DNA of 37,883 bases from Phycisphaerales bacterium (GTDB lineage: Bacteria; Planctomycetota; Phycisphaerae; Phycisphaerales; SM1A02), in NCBI GenBank assembly GCA_028278245.1, contig JANQEQ010000016.1, forward strand, positions 1 through 37,883, written 5' to 3'. The notes beneath the pieces were generated by a model that was given only the letters and a program-made list of their open reading frames with translations, did no database searches and was not told the origin of the DNA. A program made the translations under genes and the position numbers. Shown piece after piece: positions 28,238 to 35,862 of the stretch (the first letter of the stretch is position 1; the number at the start of each line of letters is the position of its first letter).

Positions 28238-28660
28238 ATGAGTGAAATGAAAACCAAGCCAACTCGCGCCAGTGTCAAAAAGTTCATCGCTGCAGTTGAA
28301 AATGAAACAAGACGACGCGATTGTCAGACCGTCGTTAAGATCATGCAGGAGATCACCGGCGAGCCACCGGTCATGTGGGGACCGAGTATCATCGGATTCG
28401 GCACGTACCATTACCGTTACGAAAGTGGACGTGAAGGTGATTTTCTCATCACGGGTTTATCCCCACGTAAACAAAATCTGGTGCTTTACATCATGCCTGG
28501 TTTTTCCAAGTATGAAGAACTTCTTTCGAAACTGGGTAAACATAAAACAGGTAAATCATGTCTTTACATCAACAAGCTTGAAGACATCCACCTGCCTACG
28601 TTGAAGCGTCTAATTAAACAGTCTATCACCATGATGCGGAAGAAATACACTACCAAATAA
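28238..28660 (+). CDS. DUF1801 domain protein
   Basis: A 140-residue soluble protein of the DUF1801/YdhG-like group. Visible markers are VVKIMQEITGEPPVMWGPSI, IGFGTYHYRYESGREGDF and GLSPRKQNLVLYIMPGF, followed by KHKTGKSCLYINKLEDI. The family fold is small alpha/beta, of unknown biochemical role, and length is typical. The start is one of three close Met codons (28232, 28238, 28247); 28238 is a compromise, as ribosome-site signal is weak. It lies 31 bp after the dehydrogenase stop and may be co-transcribed with it. It is convergent with the porin gene, with no clear terminator between. Confidence 0.85.
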   Translation: MSEMKTKPTRASVKKFIAAVENETRRRDCQTVVKIMQEITGEPPVMWGPSIIGFGTYHYRYESGREGDFLITGLSPRKQNLVLYIMPGFSKYEELLSKLGKHKTGKSCLYINKLEDIHLPTLKRLIKQSITMMRKKYTTK

Positions 28661-28711
28661 GACGAGATAACCCGTATACATATTAATCTGATTAATGTAT
28701 TTCAGATATGA

Positions 28712-30004
28712 TCAGTATAAAAGCTGGATCTGTGTGCGTGCGACGAACTGCCCCTCTCTTCCGGTGGGATCTTCCCGCCAGCCGCCGCCACCGAAGGCAA
28801 AGGGATCGCCAACTGTGCTTATGCTGTAACCCAGATCGGCTGTCCACTTGAGCCTGTGTTTGTTGAAATATTTGTTAATGCCAACGGTTATTATGCTCAA
28901 ATTTTCGATACCCGGTATATCCGCATCAGACCATTCGTAACGCCCGAAGAGTTCCCATTCCGGTGTTACGAACATACCTCCTTGAATAACCGTCCCGATC
29001 TGATCAAGGCCAGCTTCATCCAGGTGACGACCAACCAGTGCAAATGAGAGATTCATCCCGGCTGCCTCAATTGACCCATCCACCGTCCAAGTAAACATTA
29101 ATTCATTTGATCCTGCCGGTAGATTCGTGTCCTCAGATTGAACATGAGCCGCTGCACCTAACAACACTGCAAGTCTATCATCATCCGACCAACTTGTGAA
29201 GTCCTTGAAGCGATCCCAACTGCCCGCTGCCAGGAACTCAACGCGGCTGGTGAACGCCCAGTCAACATTATCGGTGAGGGCGGATGTGTTCTGACCATCA
29301 AAGCCATCATTGAAAGATGCGAAAAAGTCGATTAGGTCACCGATCCAGGACAGCTCGACGCCTTGTGTCCGACCCTGGTTGAACGTATTGCTAACCAGCG
29401 AACGCTCGACTGCAAGTTGTCTTTTACTGGAAATGTTATGTTCACGGAAAAACGGTGCTTTGAACTGACCAATGCGCACCGCCCAGCCGTCACTGAGCAG
29501 TTTCTCGAGATGCGCATCTTCTACATTTGCTCTGCCATCTCCTCGATTCAAAGCAAAGCGCAGGCGATATCGCCAACTCGGATCTACAACATGGCCGTTG
29601 AACTCGACCTTTGCCCGCCGCATCTCAAAACCAGCGCGGTGGCTGTCCACGTTCGGGGCACGTTTCTGATGATTGTAAACAAAGCGTGTCTGGATGTGGC
29701 CGGTGATATTCAGTCGAAAACTGTCATCCACACTGCCGACGAAGAACTTGCGGTCCCAGCCGGCAAGCACACCGCCCTGAAGTAGATTCACGCGCGTATC
29801 GGCATCGAACAGAACATCTAAGACATTCTGATGGATCTCAGCGGCTCGCTCATCAGATATCGATCTGAACTTCTCCTCCAGATACTGAACTTCTTCCCGC
29901 AGGTCATTGAGTTGATGCGCAAGAGTGTCAACATTGCCTGCCGCGTTGAGCCAGATTATCGAAGCGAGTATCAGCATCAAAAGCACAATACCAGCTTCCC
30001 CCAA
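28712..30004 (-). CDS. Phosphate-selective-type porin (OprP/OprO family)
   Basis: A 430-residue outer-membrane porin. A signal peptide is at 1-22 (IVLLMLILASIIWLNAA). A short coiled coil follows (VDTLAHQLNDLREEVQYLEE), as in planctomycete porins, then a long amphipathic beta barrel. Family segments are GFEMRRAKVEFNGHVVDPSW, WAVRIGQFKAPFFREHNISS and RTQGVELSW, and the protein ends on an aromatic residue (QIQLLY), as barrels do. The start is a TTG at 30004: it sits six bases after a G7 Shine-Dalgarno tract, and the frame is closed by TAG just before that. Starting at the first ATG (29977) would cut the signal peptide. It is last in a minus-strand row after a STAS gene. Confidence 0.85.
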   Translation of the reverse strand: MGEAGIVLLMLILASIIWLNAAGNVDTLAHQLNDLREEVQYLEEKFRSISDERAAEIHQNVLDVLFDADTRVNLLQGGVLAGWDRKFFVGSVDDSFRLNITGHIQTRFVYNHQKRAPNVDSHRAGFEMRRAKVEFNGHVVDPSWRYRLRFALNRGDGRANVEDAHLEKLLSDGWAVRIGQFKAPFFREHNISSKRQLAVERSLVSNTFNQGRTQGVELSWIGDLIDFFASFNDGFDGQNTSALTDNVDWAFTSRVEFLAAGSWDRFKDFTSWSDDDRLAVLLGAAAHVQSEDTNLPAGSNELMFTWTVDGSIEAAGMNLSFALVGRHLDEAGLDQIGTVIQGGMFVTPEWELFGRYEWSDADIPGIENLSIITVGINKYFNKHRLKWTADLGYSISTVGDPFAFGGGGWREDPTGREGQFVARTQIQLLY

Positions 30005-30019
30005 ATATGTCCCCCCCTA
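30005..30019 (-). promoter_or_regulatory. G7 homopolymer ribosome binding site of the porin gene
   Basis: Read on the minus strand, TAGGGGGGG is followed by ACATAT and the TTG start codon. The only Shine-Dalgarno-like element is the run of seven G (C7 at 30011-30017 on the plus strand), so slippage there would alter ribosome spacing. Upstream, a related GTGTGTAGTGGGGG motif repeats the same pattern. Confidence 0.5.
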
Positions 30020-30120
30020 CACACTCCTCCCCCACTACACACCTTCCACTTCCATAGTGAAATCTGTCAATGCCCATGTGTCGAGAAACTCCTTGGCAGA
30101 TTGCATTCACGATTAACACT

Positions 30121-30477
30121 TCAACATGTTTCAATGATTTCGTCGAGCCGACACACTTGTATCAATTGACGCATGTGGGGAGATGCGCGGATGATAAGCC
30201 TGACGCCACAATTCTGGGCCGAACGAACTGCAGAGATAAGGGCGGCAATGAGTTTCGTATCCGCTCCGTTTACTTTTCGCAGGTCCAACTCGACTGTTTC
30301 GACCTGCGGTGTCATAACGCCAAGCAGTAGTGTGTACAATCGGCCGACACGTTCTGCTTCGACGAAGTTGCAGTCCGAACAGGTCACGACTACGCGATTC
30401 TGGTTAGTTTCAACGCTCGCCCATCGAGGTCGGACCCTGGATTGCTTGAGCTCCAGTGTCTGTTTGCTGTGTATCAT
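30121..30477 (-). CDS. STAS domain protein (anti-sigma factor antagonist-like)
   Basis: A 118-residue single-domain protein with the STAS pattern. Strand VVVTCSDCNFV is followed by VETVELDLRKVNGADTKLIA, a helix AALISAVRSA, and the final strand-helix VRLIIRASPHMRQLIQVCRL. In SpoIIAA-type proteins the phosphoacceptor Ser lies in a DSSG motif; here the matching position is Thr in ADTKL, so phosphorylation is possible but not certain. The start at 30477 (the third codon of the longest frame) is best spaced from GGAGG; ATG 30483 abuts it. It lies 46 bp after the NYN-like gene. It may be a target of a PP2C phosphatase such as the one at 9255-10883, but that is only an inference. Confidence 0.8.
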   Translation of the reverse strand: MIHSKQTLELKQSRVRPRWASVETNQNRVVVTCSDCNFVEAERVGRLYTLLLGVMTPQVETVELDLRKVNGADTKLIAALISAVRSAQNCGVRLIIRASPHMRQLIQVCRLDEIIETC

Positions 30478-30523
30478 CTTCATTCCTCCCTGATGGCCGT
30501 GTCAACGAATCACCATTACTGAT

Positions 30524-31174
30524 TCAACAAGCGATTCTGACATCCTCAAAAAGCAGACGATTGGGCAATTTCACCGCCTGCGCATCGAACTCCAGATCAA
30601 GCAGGTCACATCGGGCATGATCGATCAACTCGATAAGCTTATCTGCGAAACATTCGATCAATCCCACCATAATGACGTGTACGCCGGCGCGCAGGAGCCT
30701 TGCTACAGATTCAGCGTACATTTCACTGTGGCCGATGACAATGACTGTATGCACCGGAGTGCTGGCAGATTCGAAACGCAGACACTCTAACGCAGCCGTG
30801 ATATAACCTGCGGAAAGTGGCACACCTCGTCCCAGCATCGGCCGCGATATGGATACCCACTGCCAGCCCGAGTGAAGAGCGTCTAATTTGCAAATATGTT
30901 GAAACAGTCCAACTCCTTGCCGATTCTCTACACAGATCGATTTGCCTATTTGAAAACGGTCAAACAACCAGATCCGTAGTGCAATTAAATCAATTTCGGA
31001 ACCGATGGATGTTGCCCGAATTCCTGTTGCGCTTTTCAAAGCGCGCATCACATCGGGAACATCGAGAAATGCCATTGTCGAATCACACGCGTCGGTACAG
31101 AACGGGAATCGGTGTGAGGCTGCACGCCTAACTGAGTGTCGTTCCGGCTTGGTGATGTTTTCTTGTGTAATCAT
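30524..31174 (-). CDS. NYN/LabA-like domain protein with altered active site
   Basis: A 216-residue protein. The pattern fits the NYN (PIN-like) nuclease fold: an N-terminal strand with an acidic residue (AFLDVPDVMRALKSATG), and a C-terminal block VIVIGHSEMYAESVARLLRA followed by GVHVIMVGLIECFADKL and ARCDLLDLEF. In active LabA/NYN nucleases the second block reads close to SGDxDF; here it is GHSEMY, and the usual KGVDV element is not apparent. It may therefore be a binding rather than a catalytic version. The ATG at 31174 is the first plausible start; a GTG at 31234 would extend it. It sits between an FHA-sigma gene and a STAS gene on the same strand. Assignment is by pattern only. Confidence 0.5.
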   Translation of the reverse strand: MITQENITKPERHSVRRAASHRFPFCTDACDSTMAFLDVPDVMRALKSATGIRATSIGSEIDLIALRIWLFDRFQIGKSICVENRQGVGLFQHICKLDALHSGWQWVSISRPMLGRGVPLSAGYITAALECLRFESASTPVHTVIVIGHSEMYAESVARLLRAGVHVIMVGLIECFADKLIELIDHARCDLLDLEFDAQAVKLPNRLLFEDVRIAC

Positions 31175-31361
31175 CGCATGATCCCATATCCGGTGAAGCG
31201 GTTGTTCTGAAAGGAACAAATACTGCTTCCACACGCACCTATGCGCCGGGGACGATAATGTGAACTGAATTCAGGGATATTTCTGCTAATTTTTACGTAT
31301 CAGTGACCGACAACCTATTCCCCCTAATTCGCGTTGCGATCGACCATCAATGATGTGGTCG

Positions 31362-32342
31362 TTACCCCTCATCCTCACGGATACGATTGATGATTTGTCG
31401 CACAACGATGGCGATGCGACTTTTTGCCTTGCGTACACTCTCCGGCGTCATGTTCAGTTGACGTGCCACTTCCTCACAGGGAACTCCTCTGCGTCCGTAA
31501 AGTTCAAAGGCTTGCCAGACACTTGCCTGGAACTGCCCTGCTGCTTCATTGAGTGCTCGCTCAAGTACACCACTGGTCCATTCCCGATTCCATAGAGTAT
31601 CGGGCTGAGCAGCATCACGGGCATGCTTATCGATATTGGATCGTAATTCGGGTCGTAGACGGCGATTGCGCGATCGAATGGCGTTGAGTGTGATACGCTT
31701 GAGATACCCACGGAATCGGCCCCTGGCAGGATCGTATTCAAACCTTCCTGATACACGAAAAAATCCCAGCAGGACATCCTGAAGAACATCCTGCGCCTCA
31801 TGATCAGGTAAACCATAGTTCCGCGCAAATCCGATGATGACTCGCTGATACCGATCGGCAAATTCCTGCCAACTCAATTCACGAATATCTGCCTGATCAG
31901 CGCGAAGACGAAGGAAAATCGTAGCGCGAGTCGCAAACGTATCTTCGAAGTTAGATTCGTCAACAGACTGGTGCAGTTCGGCTTCCCCGGCATCCGATGA
32001 ATGGACCCGTTGTTCTTGACCTTCAATCACAACCTGAAAGAGCCATGATCCAATTCTCAAAGAATCCTGATCTGAAAGCTCTGTTTCCTCACCTGGTTCA
32101 ATTCGGATCGTATTCAGATATGTGCCGTGGCGACTTTCAAGGTCAGTCACAAACCAATGCCCTTCAAGACTGCACACCGATGCGTGGCGACGAGAAACGG
32201 AGGAATCTAGTAGGCATATATCGTTGCTTTCAGCCCTGCCGATCGTTGTTGCGCTCGCTGCAGACAACGTTGGCGGCAGCTCAATAGCCGGTCCGGATAT
32301 CAGTTCCAATCGCATCCCTACTGCTGATCGCTTGCCTTCCAT
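31362..32342 (-). CDS. FHA domain fused to an ECF-type sigma factor
   Basis: A 326-residue two-part protein. Residues about 10-110 form an FHA domain (TIGRAESNDICLLDSSVSRR then ESRHGTYLNTIRI), with the phosphopeptide-binding Arg, Ser and His positions present. After a linker, residues about 155-325 are sigma-70-like: region 2 in FADRYQRVIIGFARNYGLPD and DVLQDVLLGFFRV, followed by RFRGYLKRITLNAIRSRNRR, and region 4 in AFELYGRRGVPCEEVARQLN with helix-turn-helix TPESVRKAKSRI. It should be a transcription initiation factor whose activity depends on binding a phosphothreonine protein. The start is the ATG at 32342. It is the first gene of a loose minus-strand row, with a gap of about 190 bp to the next gene. 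Confidence 0.88.
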   Translation of the reverse strand: MEGKRSAVGMRLELISGPAIELPPTLSAASATTIGRAESNDICLLDSSVSRRHASVCSLEGHWFVTDLESRHGTYLNTIRIEPGEETELSDQDSLRIGSWLFQVVIEGQEQRVHSSDAGEAELHQSVDESNFEDTFATRATIFLRLRADQADIRELSWQEFADRYQRVIIGFARNYGLPDHEAQDVLQDVLLGFFRVSGRFEYDPARGRFRGYLKRITLNAIRSRNRRLRPELRSNIDKHARDAAQPDTLWNREWTSGVLERALNEAAGQFQASVWQAFELYGRRGVPCEEVARQLNMTPESVRKAKSRIAIVVRQIINRIREDEG

Positions 32343-32418
32343 TTTCGAACAATCTTCTTGCGGGAGAAGAAATCCATTTTACTCTGAAACTCACATGATT
32401 CAGTAAATATCGTAATCC

Positions 32419-32595
32419 ATGAACGCAACCCGACAAGGGAATACCAAGCCAGTACCGGGCTTTCCCTTCTTCGCTCAGAAGATCCCACTTCGGCAGTGGA
32501 TATTGATCAAGATTGCATTCTCTAAAGGAAAAAAACTATTCAAAAACAAAGGGAGTGGTCAAGAAATAGATTCTATGGTAAATGATCTGAGGTAG
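32419..32595 (+). CDS. Possible 58-residue leader protein upstream of the methyltransferase
   Basis: An ATG at 32419 opens 58 codons that end with TAG at 32593-32595, three bases before the methyltransferase ATG. The product is small and basic (IPLRQWILIKIAFSKGKKLF, then KNKGSGQEIDSMVNDLR). I recognise no family, and it is too short for firm coding statistics. No strong ribosome site precedes it. The close spacing to the next start fits either a coupled small protein, such as a controller, or the tail of a gene lost when the cassette inserted. Confidence 0.4.
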   Translation: MNATRQGNTKPVPGFPFFAQKIPLRQWILIKIAFSKGKKLFKNKGSGQEIDSMVNDLR

Positions 32596-32598
32596 CCG

Positions 32599-33714
32599 AT
32601 GGCAAGCATTAATTCTACCCATAGAGTATCCTATTCTGCGATGGGACGATCACACTCCAAGAAGGGAACACGAACGAAACCCAAAGCCATTGATTGTTTC
32701 TCGGGTTGTGGCGGTATGACTGAGGGATTTAAGCAGGCAGGTTACAATGTCGTGGGTGCGATTGAAATCGATACAATCTCTACGGATGTCTACAAGCTCA
32801 ACCATCCAAGAGTGAGGATGTGGACAGAGGACATCTGCGATGTCGATGCCAAGGATATTCTCGCAACGCTCAAACTTCGCAAAGGCCAGCTTGACCTGAT
32901 TGGCGGTTGCCCGCCTTGTCAGGGATTTTCCACACTGAGGACGAATAATGGAAAACGTCGTATCCGCGATCCCCGCAACGACCTGATCTTCGAGTTTCAG
33001 CGCCTCATCCTCGGCCTCAAACCCAAGCACGTTATGCTGGAGAACGTTCCAACTTTATTCCACGATTGGCGATTGGGGGACTTTACAGTATCCCTTGAAA
33101 ACGCAGGTTATTCGGTGAAGGCGAACGTTTTGAATGCGGCGGACTACGGCGTGCCGCAACGCCGCCGTCGCTTGGTTTTGATTGCGAGTCGCGTGTCAAA
33201 TGTAACGCTCGCGAAACCCTCTAGTAAGATCCGAACGGTGCGAGATGCCATCAAATCGCTACCACAAGCCGGTAAAAGCGGTGATCCACTACACGATATA
33301 CCCGAGAATCGTACTGAACGAATCAAAGCACGTATCCGAAGAATCCCACGTAATGGCGGAAGTCGATCAGCTCTTCCAAGCAATCTGAAGCTGAAGTGTC
33401 ACAAAAACTCTGACGGCTTCAAGGACGTGTATGGCCGCATGGCGTGGGACAAACCAGCTCCGACCATCACCACCGGTTGCTTCAACCCATCCAAAGGTCG
33501 TTTCCTTCACCCCACGGCCCACCGAGCCATCACGATGCGCGAAGCAGCACTTTTACAAACATTCCCAAAATCTTACAAATTTCCACCCAATCTCGGTAAG
33601 GTTCGCATCGCGGATATGATCGGAAATGCACTACCGCCAGAATTCGTACGAAGGCACGCAAAACATATAGTCGCGAATGGACAATGTTCCGGTATAGTTA
33701 CTAGGAGAGCTTGA
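32599..33714 (+). CDS. dcm: DNA (cytosine-5) methyltransferase
   Basis: A 371-residue C5-cytosine methyltransferase with the ordered motifs of the family: I (AIDCFSGCGGMTEGF, residues 30-44), IV with catalytic Cys107 (GGCPPCQGFST), VI (MLENVP), VIII (VPQRRRRLVLIA), IX (PAPTITTG) and X (GNALPPEFV). The target-recognition region between VIII and IX is short, about 80-100 residues, and its sequence specificity cannot be read. It methylates cytosine at C5 in a specific DNA site. The ATG at 32599 has GAGGT five bases upstream. The stop TGA directly abuts the ATG of the next gene. The symbol is used in the generic Dcm-family sense. Confidence 0.93.
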   Translation: MASINSTHRVSYSAMGRSHSKKGTRTKPKAIDCFSGCGGMTEGFKQAGYNVVGAIEIDTISTDVYKLNHPRVRMWTEDICDVDAKDILATLKLRKGQLDLIGGCPPCQGFSTLRTNNGKRRIRDPRNDLIFEFQRLILGLKPKHVMLENVPTLFHDWRLGDFTVSLENAGYSVKANVLNAADYGVPQRRRRLVLIASRVSNVTLAKPSSKIRTVRDAIKSLPQAGKSGDPLHDIPENRTERIKARIRRIPRNGGSRSALPSNLKLKCHKNSDGFKDVYGRMAWDKPAPTITTGCFNPSKGRFLHPTAHRAITMREAALLQTFPKSYKFPPNLGKVRIADMIGNALPPEFVRRHAKHIVANGQCSGIVTRRA

Positions 33715-35862
33715 ATGGCAAAGCCCCCTCGGAAACAAAATACGGGCAAAGGGACACGAGTTCCTTTCAAGATTCATCCAAGAGCCTTCAAAGCACTCGG
33801 CGCGGATCTCGTCACCAATGATGCAGTCGCCATCATCGAACTGGTGAAGAACTCTTACGATGCATATGCGACAGAGGTTGACATAGGATTTCGTGAGGAA
33901 TCCGATGCTCAGTCCTTGGAGATCAAAGACAACGGCTCGGGTATGGATCGTGACGTCATTGAAAATGCATGGTGTACGGTTGCTACAACATATAGGCGTG
34001 ATAATCCAGAAGCCAGACGGCGCGGTAGGCGTACGCGACGCACTTCCGGAGAGAAGGGGCTCGGACGCCTATCGGCAGCCAGACTTGGTCCGGTCTTCCA
34101 GATGATCACTCAAACTGCTGGTGGGCAGTGTTGGAGGGTCGATGTCAACTGGGATGACCTTGCTCTAGCCGACAACCTAAATCAATGTGTCGCCACGATC
34201 ACGTCAGAATCCAACAGCCCGTTCCAAAACTCCGGTACACTGATCCGCATTACACCACTTCGGACGAACTGGACAGATGCGGCAATCGACGATTTACGAG
34301 AGAATCTTGCCCGTCTCATGCCACCTTTCGAAACCAAGGATAACTTCTCGATGCGTCTTAGTCGGCCGAGTCTCTTTGAAGATTCGATCGAGATCGAGCC
34401 CCCAGAGTTCCTAATGCATCCAAAATATTCGATTTCTGGTAGCGTCGAGCTTTCGGGCAGTGTGCATTTCCAATATGAGTTCAATGCAATTACAGGTAAC
34501 GGCCATCGAAATGCAAATGGTACAATCGCTTGGAGCCAGATACGAGATGAATCAACATATTATTTACTCGACAAAATGACACACCCAGAGTGTGGACCCT
34601 TTTGTTTTGAGATCCGATGTTGGGATATTGGTCCTGACGATACTCAAGAGATCTCAGACCGCTTTGAATACAAGAAGTCATATATCCGAAAGGACATTAG
34701 GGCTTACAAGGGCATATCCGTATACCGCGATAGTGTTCTGGTTCTTCCGAAATCCGAAGGTGGAAAAGACTGGCTCGGGCTTGATCTCAAACGAGTAGGC
34801 CGAGTAGGTCATCATCTAAGTACGACCCAACTCGTTGGTCATGTCGCAATTACAGCAAAAGACAATCCACGCCTTGAAGATACAAGTGATCGTGAACGCA
34901 TGGCATCAACGCCTGAAGTCGTTGCTTTTGAAGAAATGTTGCGAGCCATAGTAAAGACCTTGGCGAACGAACGGGCCAAAGACCGAGGTGATATCGCCAA
35001 GGAACGGCAGGTTGTAGAACTTTTCAAGGAACTCAGTGCGCGCAAGCTTGTCGTGGATGCATCTGAAGTTGCCAAAGACGATGGACCAGCGGCTGATGTG
35101 GTCCCCCTGATTGAAGACTTCAGCGACAAGTTGGAACGAACTAGAGAACAGATTGAAACCCGTTTCGTGTATTATAGTCGGCTAGCCACCGTTGGAACGA
35201 TTGCGCAAATGCTTATGCATGAAGTCCGGAACCGCACGAGTGTTCTTGGCAAGATGATTTCCGCGTTTAAAGCGATGTTGGAAAAGAAATCCGAAGGAAA
35301 GAGGTTAGTTAGTCGTCTCCACTTGGGAGAAGCTGCCTTGGCCGCTCTGGATAGGTTGGCAGAGACGTTCGCACCATTGGCGAACCGTCAGTTCCGGCGG
35401 AGGATGCGAAGTGCTTGTATTGAAGAAAGCCTAGCTCGTTGTGTCCTCATGCTCGACGGAGACCTCAAAGAACACAAGATCAAAGTGATGCTGCCACGGG
35501 AGGGTGTGACGAAAGTGGCAATCGATCCCGGGGAACTCGACGCGGTCTTGCTCAATCTTTTGTCAAATGCAGTGTATTGGCTCAGTCACAAAGACAAAGG
35601 ACAGCGGAAGATCGACATCACGTCACGTAAGCTACGTGGGCAGAAACGAGTACGAATAGACATTCATGATTCTGGTCCCGGCGTGTCGGTCGATGATGCT
35701 GAACGTATCTTCTGGCCCGGAGTAACTAACAAACCAGGGGGGATCGGAATGGGATTGACCGTTGCTTGCGAACTTGTATCGGAATACGGTGGACAGCTAG
35801 CCCTTGATCGGGGCGGCAAACTCGGTGGGGCGACCTTCTTCTTTGACATACCACTCAGGTAG
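33715..35862 (+). CDS. Dual-GHKL ATPase: MORC/MutL-like N terminus fused to histidine-kinase core
   Basis: A 715-residue soluble protein with two separate GHKL ATP-binding modules. The N-terminal one has the N box IELVKNSYDAYA (Glu42, Asn46), DNGSGM (72-77), and the lid motif SGEKGLGRLSAARLG (111-125). It is followed by a second domain with KGISVYRDSVLVLP and DWLGLDLKR, which is the bacterial MORC-like arrangement. The C-terminal one is histidine-kinase-like: H box with MHEVRN (His502), N box NLLSNAVYW (Asn618), DSGPGV near 652-657, and GIGMGLTVACEL. AGGAG lies seven bases before the ATG. The stop overlaps the GTG of the receiver gene by one base. It may use ATP-driven clamp closure together with phosphorylation of the partner receiver. 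Confidence 0.88.
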   Translation: MAKPPRKQNTGKGTRVPFKIHPRAFKALGADLVTNDAVAIIELVKNSYDAYATEVDIGFREESDAQSLEIKDNGSGMDRDVIENAWCTVATTYRRDNPEARRRGRRTRRTSGEKGLGRLSAARLGPVFQMITQTAGGQCWRVDVNWDDLALADNLNQCVATITSESNSPFQNSGTLIRITPLRTNWTDAAIDDLRENLARLMPPFETKDNFSMRLSRPSLFEDSIEIEPPEFLMHPKYSISGSVELSGSVHFQYEFNAITGNGHRNANGTIAWSQIRDESTYYLLDKMTHPECGPFCFEIRCWDIGPDDTQEISDRFEYKKSYIRKDIRAYKGISVYRDSVLVLPKSEGGKDWLGLDLKRVGRVGHHLSTTQLVGHVAITAKDNPRLEDTSDRERMASTPEVVAFEEMLRAIVKTLANERAKDRGDIAKERQVVELFKELSARKLVVDASEVAKDDGPAADVVPLIEDFSDKLERTREQIETRFVYYSRLATVGTIAQMLMHEVRNRTSVLGKMISAFKAMLEKKSEGKRLVSRLHLGEAALAALDRLAETFAPLANRQFRRRMRSACIEESLARCVLMLDGDLKEHKIKVMLPREGVTKVAIDPGELDAVLLNLLSNAVYWLSHKDKGQRKIDITSRKLRGQKRVRIDIHDSGPGVSVDDAERIFWPGVTNKPGGIGMGLTVACELVSEYGGQLALDRGGKLGGATFFFDIPLR

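Noticed and set aside
28678..28700. AT-rich palindrome ATTAAT-CTG-ATTAAT between convergent genes
   Set aside because: It is all A-T pairs, with no T run after it on either strand, so it is too weak to call a terminator.
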